Below, piece by piece: positions 1-8,562 of a DNA stretch of 64,000 nt. Under the pieces are notes generated by a model. That model was not told the DNA's origin. It saw nothing but the letters and a program-made list of their open reading frames with translations, and searched no databases. The DNA lies in NCBI RefSeq assembly GCF_900142165.1, contig NZ_FQZY01000010.1:47495-111494 (forward strand). The letters are read 5' to 3'. The translations under genes and the position numbers were made by a program. The stretch comes from Hespellia stercorisuis DSM 15480. Its GTDB lineage: Bacteria > Bacillota > Clostridia > Lachnospirales > Lachnospiraceae. Positions within the stretch are counted from its first letter, which is position 1, and each line of letters opens with the position of its first letter.

Positions 1-2
1 GA

Positions 3-776
3 GATATTTCGACCAGCAGCAGAAGTGATGTGAATATCATTGCAGTGGTCAATCCGACATCACATCAGATTCTTCTGGTCACGACGCCGAGAGATTATTA
101 TGTACAGATTCCGGGGATATCCGGGGGACAGTGTGATAAGCTGACGCATGCTGGAATTTACGGGGTGGATGCCTCCATGGCAACATTGGCACAGCTGTAT
201 AACACACAGATTGACTTTTATTCCCGCGTGAACTTCACATCGCTGGTACAGATCGTAGATGCACTGGGCGGGGTGGACGTAGATTCGCCGCAGACATTTA
301 CAACGAGTGAGGATTCCGGACTGGTGATGGATGTTGTGCAGGGAATGAACCACTTTACTGGTGAACAGGCTCTTGCTTTCTCCCGTGAGAGACAGAACGT
401 GGAAGGCGGAGATAATCAGAGAGGTGTCGATCAGCAGCTTGTGATTACAGCGATGATCAAAAAGATGCTCTCTCCGGCGATGCTGACAGGAGCGAACGGC
501 ATTATTTCCAGCGTCAGCGGCAATATAGATACGAACATGTCACAGGAGCAGATTCAGCAGCTGATCAAGACGCAGCTTGATACAAATCCGACATGGAGCA
601 TTAAGTCGGTGGCGGCAGATGGAACAGCGGATGAACAGGCATGCTTCTCTTCCGGCGAAGAGCTGCTATATGTTACGCAGCCGAATATGGATACGATTAA
701 TGCGATTCAGGCAGAAATTACAGCCGTTCATAGCGGCGAGGCACTGACGGATTCGGCAACATTGAGCGGAGAGTAA
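3..776 (+). CDS. LytR-CpsA-Psr (LCP) family ligase, 5'-truncated by window edge
   Basis: The reading frame is open from base 3, so the gene begins outside the window; about 257 residues are present. The first visible residues contain SRSDVNIIAVVNP, the LCP motif with the conserved Arg-Ser-Asp. DALGGVDVD and LAFSRERQ followed by an R-rich stretch are the other family signatures. LCP proteins are membrane-anchored enzymes that move undecaprenyl-linked polymers such as capsule or teichoic acid onto peptidoglycan. It lies 28 bp before the dehydratase that opens the polysaccharide locus, so it probably attaches that polymer to the wall. The N-terminal membrane anchor is expected upstream. The GTG at 30 is an internal valine codon, not a start. 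Confidence 0.9.
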   Translation, partial: DISTSSRSDVNIIAVVNPTSHQILLVTTPRDYYVQIPGISGGQCDKLTHAGIYGVDASMATLAQLYNTQIDFYSRVNFTSLVQIVDALGGVDVDSPQTFTTSEDSGLVMDVVQGMNHFTGEQALAFSRERQNVEGGDNQRGVDQQLVITAMIKKMLSPAMLTGANGIISSVSGNIDTNMSQEQIQQLIKTQLDTNPTWSIKSVAADGTADEQACFSSGEELLYVTQPNMDTINAIQAEITAVHSGEALTDSATLSGE

Positions 777-803
777 AAAACAAGAAAAAGAAAGAAGAGC
801 GAC

Positions 804-2786
804 ATGATGAAAAAAATCACAGAAAGATGGAATCTTTCATTTGTATACAAATTGCTGTATCTGATACTGGACGCGATATTCATTAATGTGAGTTCCTTTC
901 TGGCGTTGTGGATACGCTTTAATATGCACACATCCGAGATCCCGATCGAATATATGACATCTGTCAGGGATGTCGCATGGGTTAACACCCTTGCAACTTT
1001 GGTGATATTTGCGCTTCTCAGGCTGTATTCCAGCCTGTGGAGATTCGCGAGCATCAAAGAGCTGGTTTATATTATGGAAGCTTGTGCGGCGTCTGTTCTG
1101 GCCAATGTATTGTTTTACTTTTTGACATACAGGACTATTTACAGAAGTTACTTTTTGATTTATGCAACGGCACTGTTTTTGCTGACCTGTGTCAGCAGGT
1201 TTTCGTATCGTTTGGTTCGACTTCTTTACCGCGGGAACATTCACGGAGCACATGCAAGAAATACGATGATCATCGGAGCAGGCGAGGCCTGCAACATGGT
1301 TATGAAAGAGCTGGAGCTCAGCACAGAGCTGGATGCAAAGATCTGCTGCATTATTGATGATAACAAAAGAAAACACGGGACATATCTTCATGGAATCAAG
1401 ATTGTCGGCGGCCGTGATGACATTTTGAAATATGCAGAAAAGTTTGGAATTACAGAGATTATCGTTGCAATTCCGAGTGCAGGAAAAAGGGATCAGCAGC
1501 AGATACTTCAGATCTGTCAGCAGGTGCCAAATTGTGAACTCAAGATTCTTCCGGGTGTTTATCAGCTGGTGAATGGCGAGGTCAGTGCATCGCAGCTTAG
1601 AACGGTTGAGATAGAAGATCTTCTGGGCAGGGAGCCGGTTCAGATTACGACAGAAAAAATCGGTCGTTATGTTTCGGACAAAGTGGTTCTCGTCACCGGA
1701 GGCGGCGGGAGCATTGGCAGCGAGCTGTGCCGCCAGATCGTGGCAAACGGAGTGAAACAACTGATTATTTTTGATATTTATGAAAACAATGCGTATGATA
1801 TTCAACAGGAATTAAAGCAGGATTTTCCGAATCTGGATCTGGTAGTTTTGATCGGTTCGGTGAGAAACGGACGCAAGATCAACAGTGTGTTTGCACAGTA
1901 CCGTCCGGACATCGTGTATCATGCGGCAGCGCATAAGCATGTGCCGCTCATGGAGGACAGCCCGAACGAGGCAGTCAAGAACAATGTTTTCGGAACATAT
2001 AAAGTAGCATTGGCAGCAGATAAATTTGGAGCGGAGAAGTTTGTTCTCATCTCAACGGACAAGGCGGTAAACCCGACCAACATCATGGGAGCCACCAAGA
2101 GAATGTGCGAGATGGTTATACAGATGTTCAACAACCATTCCAAAACTGAATATGTGGCGGTGCGCTTCGGTAATGTACTCGGAAGCAACGGAAGTGTGAT
2201 TCCACTTTTCAAAAAACAAATTGAGGCAGGTGGACCGGTCACGGTGACACATCCCGATATCATTCGGTACTTTATGACAATCCCGGAGGCAGTGTCCCTT
2301 GTGCTTCAGGCCGGTGCAAGCGCCAAAGGCGGAGAAATCTTTATTCTGGATATGGGGCAGCCGGTTAAAATTGTTGATCTGGCGAAAAATCTGATCAGTC
2401 TTTCAGGCTACACGCTCGGGGTGGACATGGAGATCAAGTACACCGGACTCCGGCCGGGGGAGAAGCTTTACGAGGAAATGCTCATGAGCGAGGAGGGCCT
2501 TCAGGCAACGGAGAACAATCTGATTCATATCGGGAAACCGATTGATTTTGATGAGAAGGAATTTCAGGCTGATCTCGCGGCTCTCTACAAAGAGGCGTAC
2601 GGTGAGACAGACCATATGAAGAGGATCGTTCACAAGATTGTGCCGACTTATCATCTGCGAGAAGCGGATATCATCCGTGACCGCCTGATTCAGGAGAGTC
2701 TGAAAGATGATTTCCCAGATGTAAGCTCAGATCTGCCAAGCGATTTTCTGGAGCAGGGAATCGCGGATACTCCCGCAGCAAAATAA
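804..2786 (+). CDS. CapD/PglF-type nucleotide-sugar 4,6-dehydratase (membrane)
   Basis: A 660-residue polysaccharide biosynthesis protein of the CapD/WbpM/PglF family. The first ~130 residues form about four membrane segments. A first nucleotide-binding domain follows (TMIIGAGEACNMV), then a second Rossmann domain with GGGGSIGSELCRQ near residue 298 and the family signature STDKAVNPTNIMGATKR. The family converts UDP-GlcNAc to UDP-4-keto-6-deoxy sugars at the membrane. The length matches full-size PglF-like members. An AAGAAGAG ribosome site sits just upstream; the second ATG at 807 is an equally possible start. With the next two genes it forms a dehydratase-aminotransferase-initiating transferase set. 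The exact sugar product is inferred. Confidence 0.9.
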   Translation: MMKKITERWNLSFVYKLLYLILDAIFINVSSFLALWIRFNMHTSEIPIEYMTSVRDVAWVNTLATLVIFALLRLYSSLWRFASIKELVYIMEACAASVLANVLFYFLTYRTIYRSYFLIYATALFLLTCVSRFSYRLVRLLYRGNIHGAHARNTMIIGAGEACNMVMKELELSTELDAKICCIIDDNKRKHGTYLHGIKIVGGRDDILKYAEKFGITEIIVAIPSAGKRDQQQILQICQQVPNCELKILPGVYQLVNGEVSASQLRTVEIEDLLGREPVQITTEKIGRYVSDKVVLVTGGGGSIGSELCRQIVANGVKQLIIFDIYENNAYDIQQELKQDFPNLDLVVLIGSVRNGRKINSVFAQYRPDIVYHAAAHKHVPLMEDSPNEAVKNNVFGTYKVALAADKFGAEKFVLISTDKAVNPTNIMGATKRMCEMVIQMFNNHSKTEYVAVRFGNVLGSNGSVIPLFKKQIEAGGPVTVTHPDIIRYFMTIPEAVSLVLQAGASAKGGEIFILDMGQPVKIVDLAKNLISLSGYTLGVDMEIKYTGLRPGEKLYEEMLMSEEGLQATENNLIHIGKPIDFDEKEFQADLAALYKEAYGETDHMKRIVHKIVPTYHLREADIIRDRLIQESLKDDFPDVSSDLPSDFLEQGIADTPAAK

Positions 2787-2943
2787 AAACGAATATTAAT
2801 AAGACAGGCAGAAGGGGACAGGTTTTAACTCGTCCCCAAATCTGATTGTGGGAATGCATTGCTATGTACAGAAGATTCCCGGAAACGTTACCCATAAAAA
2901 ACAAAACACAATGAATGAAATATCAGAAAAAAGGAGCAGCACA

Positions 2944-4182
2944 ATGAACATACCGTTTTCACCACCGGATATCACAGAAGCTGAAATAAACGAAGTGGCA
3001 GACGCTCTCAGGAGCGGCTGGATTACCACGGGACCAAAAACCAAGCGCTTTGAAAAAGAGATGGCACAATTTTGCCAGACGGAGGGAGCTCCGTCCCTGA
3101 TGGCAGTGGCACTCGGGTCGGCAACCGCTTGTATGGAGATGACGCTCCGCGTGATGGGAATCGGACCGGGAGATGAGGTTATCACCACGGCATATACATA
3201 TACGGCGACCTGCAGTGTGATCTGTCATGTTGGGGCGACTCCGGTACTTGTGGATACATTGCCGGGATCGTTCGATATGGATCCGGCACAGGTTGAAGCC
3301 GCAATTACGGAGAAGACCAAGGCGGTAATCTGTGTAGACCTTGCGGGAATTGTATATCCGTACTACCAGGAGATCATGGAGATTGCGGAGCGGAAAAAAT
3401 CGCTCTTCACCGCAGGAAATGACAGACAACGCGCTTTTGGGCGAATCCTCGTCATGGCAGATGCGGCTCATGCGTTCGGAGCAGCCCGCGGCGGCAGAAA
3501 AGCAGGGGAGATTGCGGACTTCACGTGCTTCTCCTTCCATGCTGTAAAAAATCTGACGACAGCAGAAGGCGGAGCCGTGATCTGGCCGAGGCGGGATGGC
3601 ATCGACAACGAAGAGCTTTACCATGAATTTATGCTGCTCTCCCTCCACGGGCAGTCCAAGGATGCACTGGCTAAGACGAAGCTCGGCGCCTGGGAATACG
3701 ATATCGTGGCACCGTACTACAAGTGCAACATGACGGACATCATGGCATCCATCGGGCTGGCACAGTTAAAACGCTATCCAGAGCTCCTGAGAAGAAGAAA
3801 AGAAATTATTCAAAGATACGACGAAGCGTTTAAAGAGCTGGATGTTACTGTGTTGGAGCATTACACAGAAAAGACACATTCCAGCGGCCACCTCTATCTC
3901 GTCCGCATGAACGGAAAGACCAGAGAAGAAAGCAACGAGGTCATCACCAGAATGGCAGAGGCAGGAATCGCAGCGAACGTCCATTACAAGCCACTTCCGA
4001 TGATGACAGCATACAAAAATATGGGGTTCGACATAACAGATTTCCCAAACGCGTTCCGCCAGTTTGAGAATGAAATCACCCTCCCCCTCCACACCTGTCT
4101 GAAGGATGAACAAGTAGAGTATGTTATTAACACATTTTGTGATATAATGTACGCGACAGCAAAGAGCAGTGCCAGCAGGTGA
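2944..4182 (+). CDS. DegT/DnrJ/EryC1/StrS PLP-dependent sugar aminotransferase
   Basis: A 412-residue aminotransferase of the DegT family. It starts with MNIPFSPPDITEAEI, typical of PglE/ArnB-like enzymes. The frame is open further upstream, but ATG 2944 follows an AGGAG site and matches the normal family start. Conserved features include the SGWITTGPKT segment, the PLP-binding stretch DAAHAFGA, and the Schiff-base lysine in SFHAVKNLTTAEGG (Lys202). The family adds an amino group to a 4-keto nucleotide sugar. After a 4,6-dehydratase this would give a UDP-4-amino-sugar, as in bacillosamine synthesis. No PglD-type acetyltransferase was found nearby. Its stop codon lies inside the left arm of a large inverted repeat. 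Confidence 0.9.
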   Translation: MNIPFSPPDITEAEINEVADALRSGWITTGPKTKRFEKEMAQFCQTEGAPSLMAVALGSATACMEMTLRVMGIGPGDEVITTAYTYTATCSVICHVGATPVLVDTLPGSFDMDPAQVEAAITEKTKAVICVDLAGIVYPYYQEIMEIAERKKSLFTAGNDRQRAFGRILVMADAAHAFGAARGGRKAGEIADFTCFSFHAVKNLTTAEGGAVIWPRRDGIDNEELYHEFMLLSLHGQSKDALAKTKLGAWEYDIVAPYYKCNMTDIMASIGLAQLKRYPELLRRRKEIIQRYDEAFKELDVTVLEHYTEKTHSSGHLYLVRMNGKTREESNEVITRMAEAGIAANVHYKPLPMMTAYKNMGFDITDFPNAFRQFENEITLPLHTCLKDEQVEYVINTFCDIMYATAKSSASR

Positions 4183-4237
4183 CGACAAGTGTTTACGTTG
4201 TGCTTGCACATAAGTAAATACTTGTCGTCACCTGCTG
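4173..4237. repeat. 24-bp inverted repeat overlapping the aminotransferase stop codon
   Basis: Left arm 4173-4196 (CAGCAGGTGACGACAAGT...) and right arm 4214-4237 are complementary over 24 positions with a single G-T wobble. A 17-base centre contains the small stem TGTGC/GCACA. The stop codon of the aminotransferase (4180-4182) is part of the left arm. There is no T-run after the right arm, so a simple intrinsic terminator is unlikely. It may be the end of a small mobile palindromic element or an RNA structure protecting the upstream transcript. Confidence 0.75.
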
Positions 4238-4426
4238 ATAGGGCGAAAGCCCGCGAGTGAGATGAAGCAGAGCGGAATCGAACGGCACGGCGGATGACGA
4301 TCATGAATTGGCACTTTAATTCATGATACAAAGCCCGCAAGAGAGCCAAGCGTCTACATTTGTCGAACGGCTCTGCGAACAACTGGAATTATATATTGAA
4401 ATCGAAAAGCAAAAGGAGCGATTGCC
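4238..4426. other. Structured non-coding gap between aminotransferase and initiating transferase
   Basis: No convincing ORF. It contains a short GGGC/GCCC hairpin right after the big inverted repeat and a perfect 10-bp stem ATCATGAATT/AATTCATGAT (arms 4300-4309 and 4318-4327). An AT-rich run then leads to the AGGAG ribosome site of the next gene. No good promoter hexamers are obvious. Together with the inverted repeat at 4173-4237 it resembles an inserted repeat element that left both neighbouring genes intact. Confidence 0.45.
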
Positions 4427-5122
4427 ATGCTGAATAAGTGGTCTGCACTACCTGGGAAAATGAAGAGAGAGGCTGTAAAGCCATATTATATACTATTACG
4501 TAAGAAGGAGTCTGACCTGCGCTTAAAGCGCATGCTGGATTTCTTTCTTGCTATTTTCCTGACGGTGATCCTGTCCCCTGTGATGCTGATTACAGCCATT
4601 GCAATAAAGCTGGACAGCCGCGGACCGGTGTTCTACCGGCAGGAGAGAGTGACGCAGTACGGCAGAATCTACCGGATCTTCAAGTTCCGGACGATGGTGA
4701 CCGATGCGGACAAAAAAGGACCACTTGTGACTGGAGCCGGGGATGCAAGAATCACAAAAGTGGGAAATAAACTGCGCAAGTGCAGGCTGGATGAACTTCC
4801 GCAGCTGTTCAACATCATCGCCGGGGATATGACCTTTGTGGGAACCAGACCGGAGGTGATGAAGTACGTGGAGCAGTATACTGATGAGATGTATGCAACA
4901 CTGCTTTTACCGGCGGGGGTGACCTCCACGGCGAGTATCGCATACAAGGATGAGGATGACGTGCTGGAGCAGTGCATGGCAGAAGGCATGAATATGGAAG
5001 AGGCATACGTAAAGCGTGCTCTTCCCGAAAAGATGAAATACAATCTGGAGGATATCCGCAGTATGAGCATAAAAAATGATATCCGCATTATGATAAAGAC
5101 GGTTCTTGCCGTACTTCGATAA
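4427..5122 (+). CDS. Initiating sugar phosphate transferase (PglC/WcaJ-type bacterial sugar transferase)
   Basis: A 231-residue member of the bacterial sugar transferase family (PF02397). An N-terminal hydrophobic segment (FFLAIFLTVILSPVMLITAIAI) is followed by SRGPVFYRQERV, KFRTMV, the core KCRLDELPQLFNI, and DMTFVGTRPEV. These are the family signatures around the catalytic Asp-Glu pair. The short size with one membrane segment fits PglC-like monotopic enzymes. They transfer a sugar-1-phosphate from UDP-sugar to undecaprenyl phosphate and start each repeat unit. An AGGAG site lies 10 bp before the ATG. It probably uses the product of the two preceding genes; that link is an inference from gene order. 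Confidence 0.93.
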   Translation: MLNKWSALPGKMKREAVKPYYILLRKKESDLRLKRMLDFFLAIFLTVILSPVMLITAIAIKLDSRGPVFYRQERVTQYGRIYRIFKFRTMVTDADKKGPLVTGAGDARITKVGNKLRKCRLDELPQLFNIIAGDMTFVGTRPEVMKYVEQYTDEMYATLLLPAGVTSTASIAYKDEDDVLEQCMAEGMNMEEAYVKRALPEKMKYNLEDIRSMSIKNDIRIMIKTVLAVLR

Positions 5123-5141
5123 AAAGGTAGGAAAGAATACT

Positions 5142-6434
5142 ATGAAAAGAATAGCAGTCATTACGATGGGCGTAAAATTAAATGATGAGAAGGGCTATAC
5201 GAGATTCCGTTATCTGAGTGAATTTCTGGTAAAGGCCGGATATGAGGTGGATCTGATCACGACGACCTTCCAGCATTGGGAGAAAGAGCAGCGTGATATG
5301 GAGCGGATTCAGAAAGACATCGATGGGGGTGTGTATCCGTTTGGCCTGAAATTTATCTATGAGCCGGGGTACAGGAAAAATATTGATCTGAAGCGTGTTA
5401 AGAGCCACAGTATCGCGGCAAAAAATCTGACAAAGCTTCTGGAGGAGACGCCGGATTACGATCTGCTCTACTGTGAGATCCCGCCGAATGATGTGGCACT
5501 CGCGGCAGCAGAGTACGCAAAAGCGCACAACATCCCGTTTGTTCCGGATGTCAACGATCTGTGGCCGGAGGCTATGCGGATGGTGCTGGACGTCCCTGTA
5601 GTCAGCGATATCCTGTTCCATCCGCTGCAGAGAGATGCGGAAAAAGTATATTCTCTGGTGAGTGGAATCATTGGAACCTCTGACGAATACAGAGATCGGC
5701 CGTTGAAAAACCAAAAGCTCAGCGTGCCGAAAGCAACGGTGTACGTGGGAAATGAACTGGCAGAGTTCGACGCGGGAGTCGCAGAGCACGGTCCGGAAGT
5801 GGAAGCGAAGAAAGGTGCCGATGAATTTTGGGTATCCTACGCCGGAACAATCGGGACGAGCTATGACATCCGAACCATGGTGCTGGCGGGCGAGGAACTG
5901 AAAAAGCGGGCAGCACTTTATTCCACAGACGAAATGAAAAAGAAAGATCCGGGCAATATCCGCATCAAGATTCTCGGGGGAGGACCGCTCAAAGAAGAAT
6001 TAGAGAAACTTGCACAGGAGCGGAAGTGTGACAATGTAGAATTTGTGGGTTATGCACCCTATCCGGAGATGGCCGCGTATCTGGCAAAATCCGATATTCT
6101 GGTCAACTCCTTTGTCAAAAAAGCACCCCAGAGCATCGTGACAAAAATAGGCGATTACCTTGCAGCGGGAAGGCCCATGATCAATACCTGCATGAGTCCG
6201 GAGTTCCGGAAAAAAGTGGAGACGGATGGATTCGGAATCAATATTATGCCTGAGGATGTAACAATCCTTGCGGATGCGATCGAAAGCCTGTACAATGACG
6301 AGGAGACGAGAACACGGATGGGAATGACGGCACGGAAAATTGCCGCTGAGCAGTTTGACAGACCGAAGTCTTACAGAAAAATCGCAGAGTTGATTGAAAC
6401 CGTAATCGACCGGTCAAAAGGTGTGAACGGCTAA
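5142..6434 (+). CDS. GT4-type glycosyltransferase
   Basis: A 430-residue GT-B fold glycosyltransferase. The N-terminal half has YTRFRYLSEFLVKAGYEVD and a segment resembling the acceptor domain. The C-terminal half has the nucleotide-sugar binding segment ILGGGPLKEELEKLA, a GYAPYPEMAAYLAKSDI stretch, and a final KIGDYLAAGRP loop typical of GT4 enzymes. ATG 5142 is preferred over an upstream TTG at 5106 because it follows GGTAGGAAAG and matches the family's usual N-terminus. It lies 19 bp after the initiating transferase and probably adds an early sugar to the lipid-linked unit. Donor and linkage cannot be told from sequence. Confidence 0.85.
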   Translation: MKRIAVITMGVKLNDEKGYTRFRYLSEFLVKAGYEVDLITTTFQHWEKEQRDMERIQKDIDGGVYPFGLKFIYEPGYRKNIDLKRVKSHSIAAKNLTKLLEETPDYDLLYCEIPPNDVALAAAEYAKAHNIPFVPDVNDLWPEAMRMVLDVPVVSDILFHPLQRDAEKVYSLVSGIIGTSDEYRDRPLKNQKLSVPKATVYVGNELAEFDAGVAEHGPEVEAKKGADEFWVSYAGTIGTSYDIRTMVLAGEELKKRAALYSTDEMKKKDPGNIRIKILGGGPLKEELEKLAQERKCDNVEFVGYAPYPEMAAYLAKSDILVNSFVKKAPQSIVTKIGDYLAAGRPMINTCMSPEFRKKVETDGFGINIMPEDVTILADAIESLYNDEETRTRMGMTARKIAAEQFDRPKSYRKIAELIETVIDRSKGVNG

Positions 6435-6472
6435 TCGCTCGAGAAAACCAATGACGATACAGAGGAAAAATT

Positions 6473-7564
6473 ATGAAACAGCAAATTAAGTCAGAGCAGA
6501 GACCGTATTTCAGCATTGTGATGCCGACCTACGGTGTGGAAAATTACATCAGAAAAGCAATAGACAGCATTCTTGCACAGACATTTACCGCTTGGGAAGT
6601 GATTGTGGTAGATGACTGTACGCCAGATGACAGTGCGAAGATCGCGCAGGAGTATGCAGACAAAGATGCGAGAATCCGGGTGCTTCACCACGAGAAAAAC
6701 AAAGGCTTAAGTCCTGCCCGGAATACAGGTGCCGCAGCGGCATCCGGAGAATATATCTGGTTCATGGATCCGGATGACTATGTGGATGACAGTCTTCTGC
6801 AAGAGGTGTACAAATCATTGCAGAAGAACAGAGCACAGATTGTCGTGTTTGGTCTGATCGAGGAGTATTACGATAAAAAAGGAAATCTCAGCTACAGCCA
6901 TAAGGTTGCACCGCAGGAAGCTTATTACAAGACAGCGGAAGGACTCCGTAAAAATGTGATTTATCTGGAGCAGGAGACGCTCTACGGATATGCGTGGAAC
7001 AAATTTTATGATCTTTCGTATATGCGTACACTGAATCTGCAGTATGAGAATGTGAAGCTCATAGAAGATATTGTGTTCAATGTGAAATTCTGTACGGACA
7101 TTGAACGGATGAATCTGCTGCCCATCACGCCGTATCACTACGCGAAACGAATGGAGGCCAATCTGACGAATAAGTTTGTACCGGATTACTATGCACTTCA
7201 CAAACGGCGCATTGACATCATATTTGACCAATACAATTACTGGAACATGGACACCCAGGAGGTGCGAAGCATTCTGGGCAGTCTTTACGGGCGGTATATT
7301 GTGTCCGCGCTGGTGCGAAACTGCGATAAGCGGTCTGGTATGCACAACAAAGAACGCTACAAATGGTGCAGGGAAGTGTTCGCCAGTTCACTCTTCAATG
7401 AGCTGATTCCCTGCGCAAAATCCAGTGGAAGTGTCAGCCTGGCGGTTGCACTGTTTTGTCTGAAATGGAAAAAAGCAATGTTCTGTCTGGCACTGGGGCG
7501 GTTTGTTTACATCGCGCGGGAAGCGCTGCCGATGGTTTATTCAAAAGTAAAATCAGGGAGATAA
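6473..7564 (+). CDS. Glycosyltransferase family 2
   Basis: A 363-residue GT-A enzyme. The N-terminal domain carries MPTYGVENYIRKAID, VVDDCTPDDS and the metal-binding MDPDDYVDD motif, the usual order for GT2. The C-terminal ~130 residues are variable, with a weakly hydrophobic tail. The gene follows a GAGGAAAAA ribosome site and is separated by 2 bp from the next GT2 gene, so the two are probably translated together. It should act on the cytoplasmic face of the membrane during repeat-unit assembly. The transferred sugar is not predictable. Confidence 0.9.
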   Translation: MKQQIKSEQRPYFSIVMPTYGVENYIRKAIDSILAQTFTAWEVIVVDDCTPDDSAKIAQEYADKDARIRVLHHEKNKGLSPARNTGAAAASGEYIWFMDPDDYVDDSLLQEVYKSLQKNRAQIVVFGLIEEYYDKKGNLSYSHKVAPQEAYYKTAEGLRKNVIYLEQETLYGYAWNKFYDLSYMRTLNLQYENVKLIEDIVFNVKFCTDIERMNLLPITPYHYAKRMEANLTNKFVPDYYALHKRRIDIIFDQYNYWNMDTQEVRSILGSLYGRYIVSALVRNCDKRSGMHNKERYKWCREVFASSLFNELIPCAKSSGSVSLAVALFCLKWKKAMFCLALGRFVYIAREALPMVYSKVKSGR

Positions 7565-7566
7565 TT

Positions 7567-8562
7567 ATGGGAAAAATACTATCCATTGCAGTTCCAAGCT
7601 ACAATGTGGAGCAATATCTGAATAAAGGTTTACCGACCTATGCGGATGACCGTTTAAAGGAAACGCTGGAGGTACTGATTGTCAATGACGGTTCCACAGA
7701 CCGGACGGCGGAGATTGCACAGACCTATGTGGAGCAATATCCGGAAATCTTCCGTCTGATCAACAAGGAAAACGGTGGACATGGCTCGGCGGTGAACGCG
7801 GGGATCGACCATGCCACCGGGAAATATTTCCGTGTCATTGATGGCGATGACTGGGTGAATACGGACAATCTCGTGAGCCTGATCGAGCAGATGAAAACAC
7901 TGGAGACGGATATCGTCATTGACGAAAAGCGGGAAGTACATATGGTGACTGGAGAGACCGAGCATTTTCAGCTGCCGGATTATGTTGAAAAAAACAAAAC
8001 ACTGCAGTTTGCGGATATATGCAGCCGAGAGGACATTGGATCCTACATTATGATCCACACATTGTCGGTGAAACTTGAGGTTTTGAAAAAATACAAAATT
8101 CATCTGTTGGAACACATTTTTTATGTGGACTACGAATATATTGTAAAGGCGACCTGCGAAAGCCGGACGATCACGTTCCTGCCAATTGAAATCTACCAGT
8201 ATCTGGTGGGCAATGCAAATCAGAGCGTGGCGGCGGCGAATTATGTGAAGCGCTACAGCCACCACGATCAGGTGACAAAAGAAATGCTGCGGTTTGCGGC
8301 ATCGAAAGACTATACAGGTTCCAGGAAAGCATATCTGGAGCGGAAGGTAAATCTGATTGTTCATACACAGTATAACATCGCATTGATTTTCAATCCGGAC
8401 AGAAAAGAGGGGATAAAGCAGGCGAGGGAATTGCGGGCATATCTGAAAACCAACTACCCGCAAAATGCGCAGGCGACGGACAAGCGCTATCACCAGGCAG
8501 TGATCCTGCACTATTTGGGATTTGACGACAGAAAATTAAACAAATTAATGGGGAGAAATTAA
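7567..8562 (+). CDS. Glycosyltransferase family 2
   Basis: A 331-residue GT2 protein with VPSYNVEQYLNKGL, VNDGSTDRT and VIDGDDWVN in the N-terminal catalytic domain. ATG 7567 is chosen because it begins the conserved domain two bases after the preceding stop; an open upstream extension overlaps the previous gene and looks artefactual. The C-terminal part resembles the helical tails of capsule GT2 enzymes. The stop overlaps the next ATG (TAATG), implying translational coupling to the polymerase-like gene. Role: addition of one sugar to the capsule repeat; donor unknown. Confidence 0.9.
   Translation: MGKILSIAVPSYNVEQYLNKGLPTYADDRLKETLEVLIVNDGSTDRTAEIAQTYVEQYPEIFRLINKENGGHGSAVNAGIDHATGKYFRVIDGDDWVNTDNLVSLIEQMKTLETDIVIDEKREVHMVTGETEHFQLPDYVEKNKTLQFADICSREDIGSYIMIHTLSVKLEVLKKYKIHLLEHIFYVDYEYIVKATCESRTITFLPIEIYQYLVGNANQSVAAANYVKRYSHHDQVTKEMLRFAASKDYTGSRKAYLERKVNLIVHTQYNIALIFNPDRKEGIKQARELRAYLKTNYPQNAQATDKRYHQAVILHYLGFDDRKLNKLMGRN

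Noticed and set aside
837..1805. Long minus-strand open frame opposite the dehydratase gene
   Set aside because: It is antisense to a well-supported gene, has no ribosome site and a non-natural composition; many similar shadow frames occur in the window.
2848..2943. Extended start for the aminotransferase
   Set aside because: The extra 32 residues lack similarity to the family, while ATG 2944 has a good ribosome site.
4173..4237. Intrinsic terminator interpretation of the palindrome
   Set aside because: No T-run follows either arm, and a stop codon lies within the left arm; it is reported as a repeat instead.
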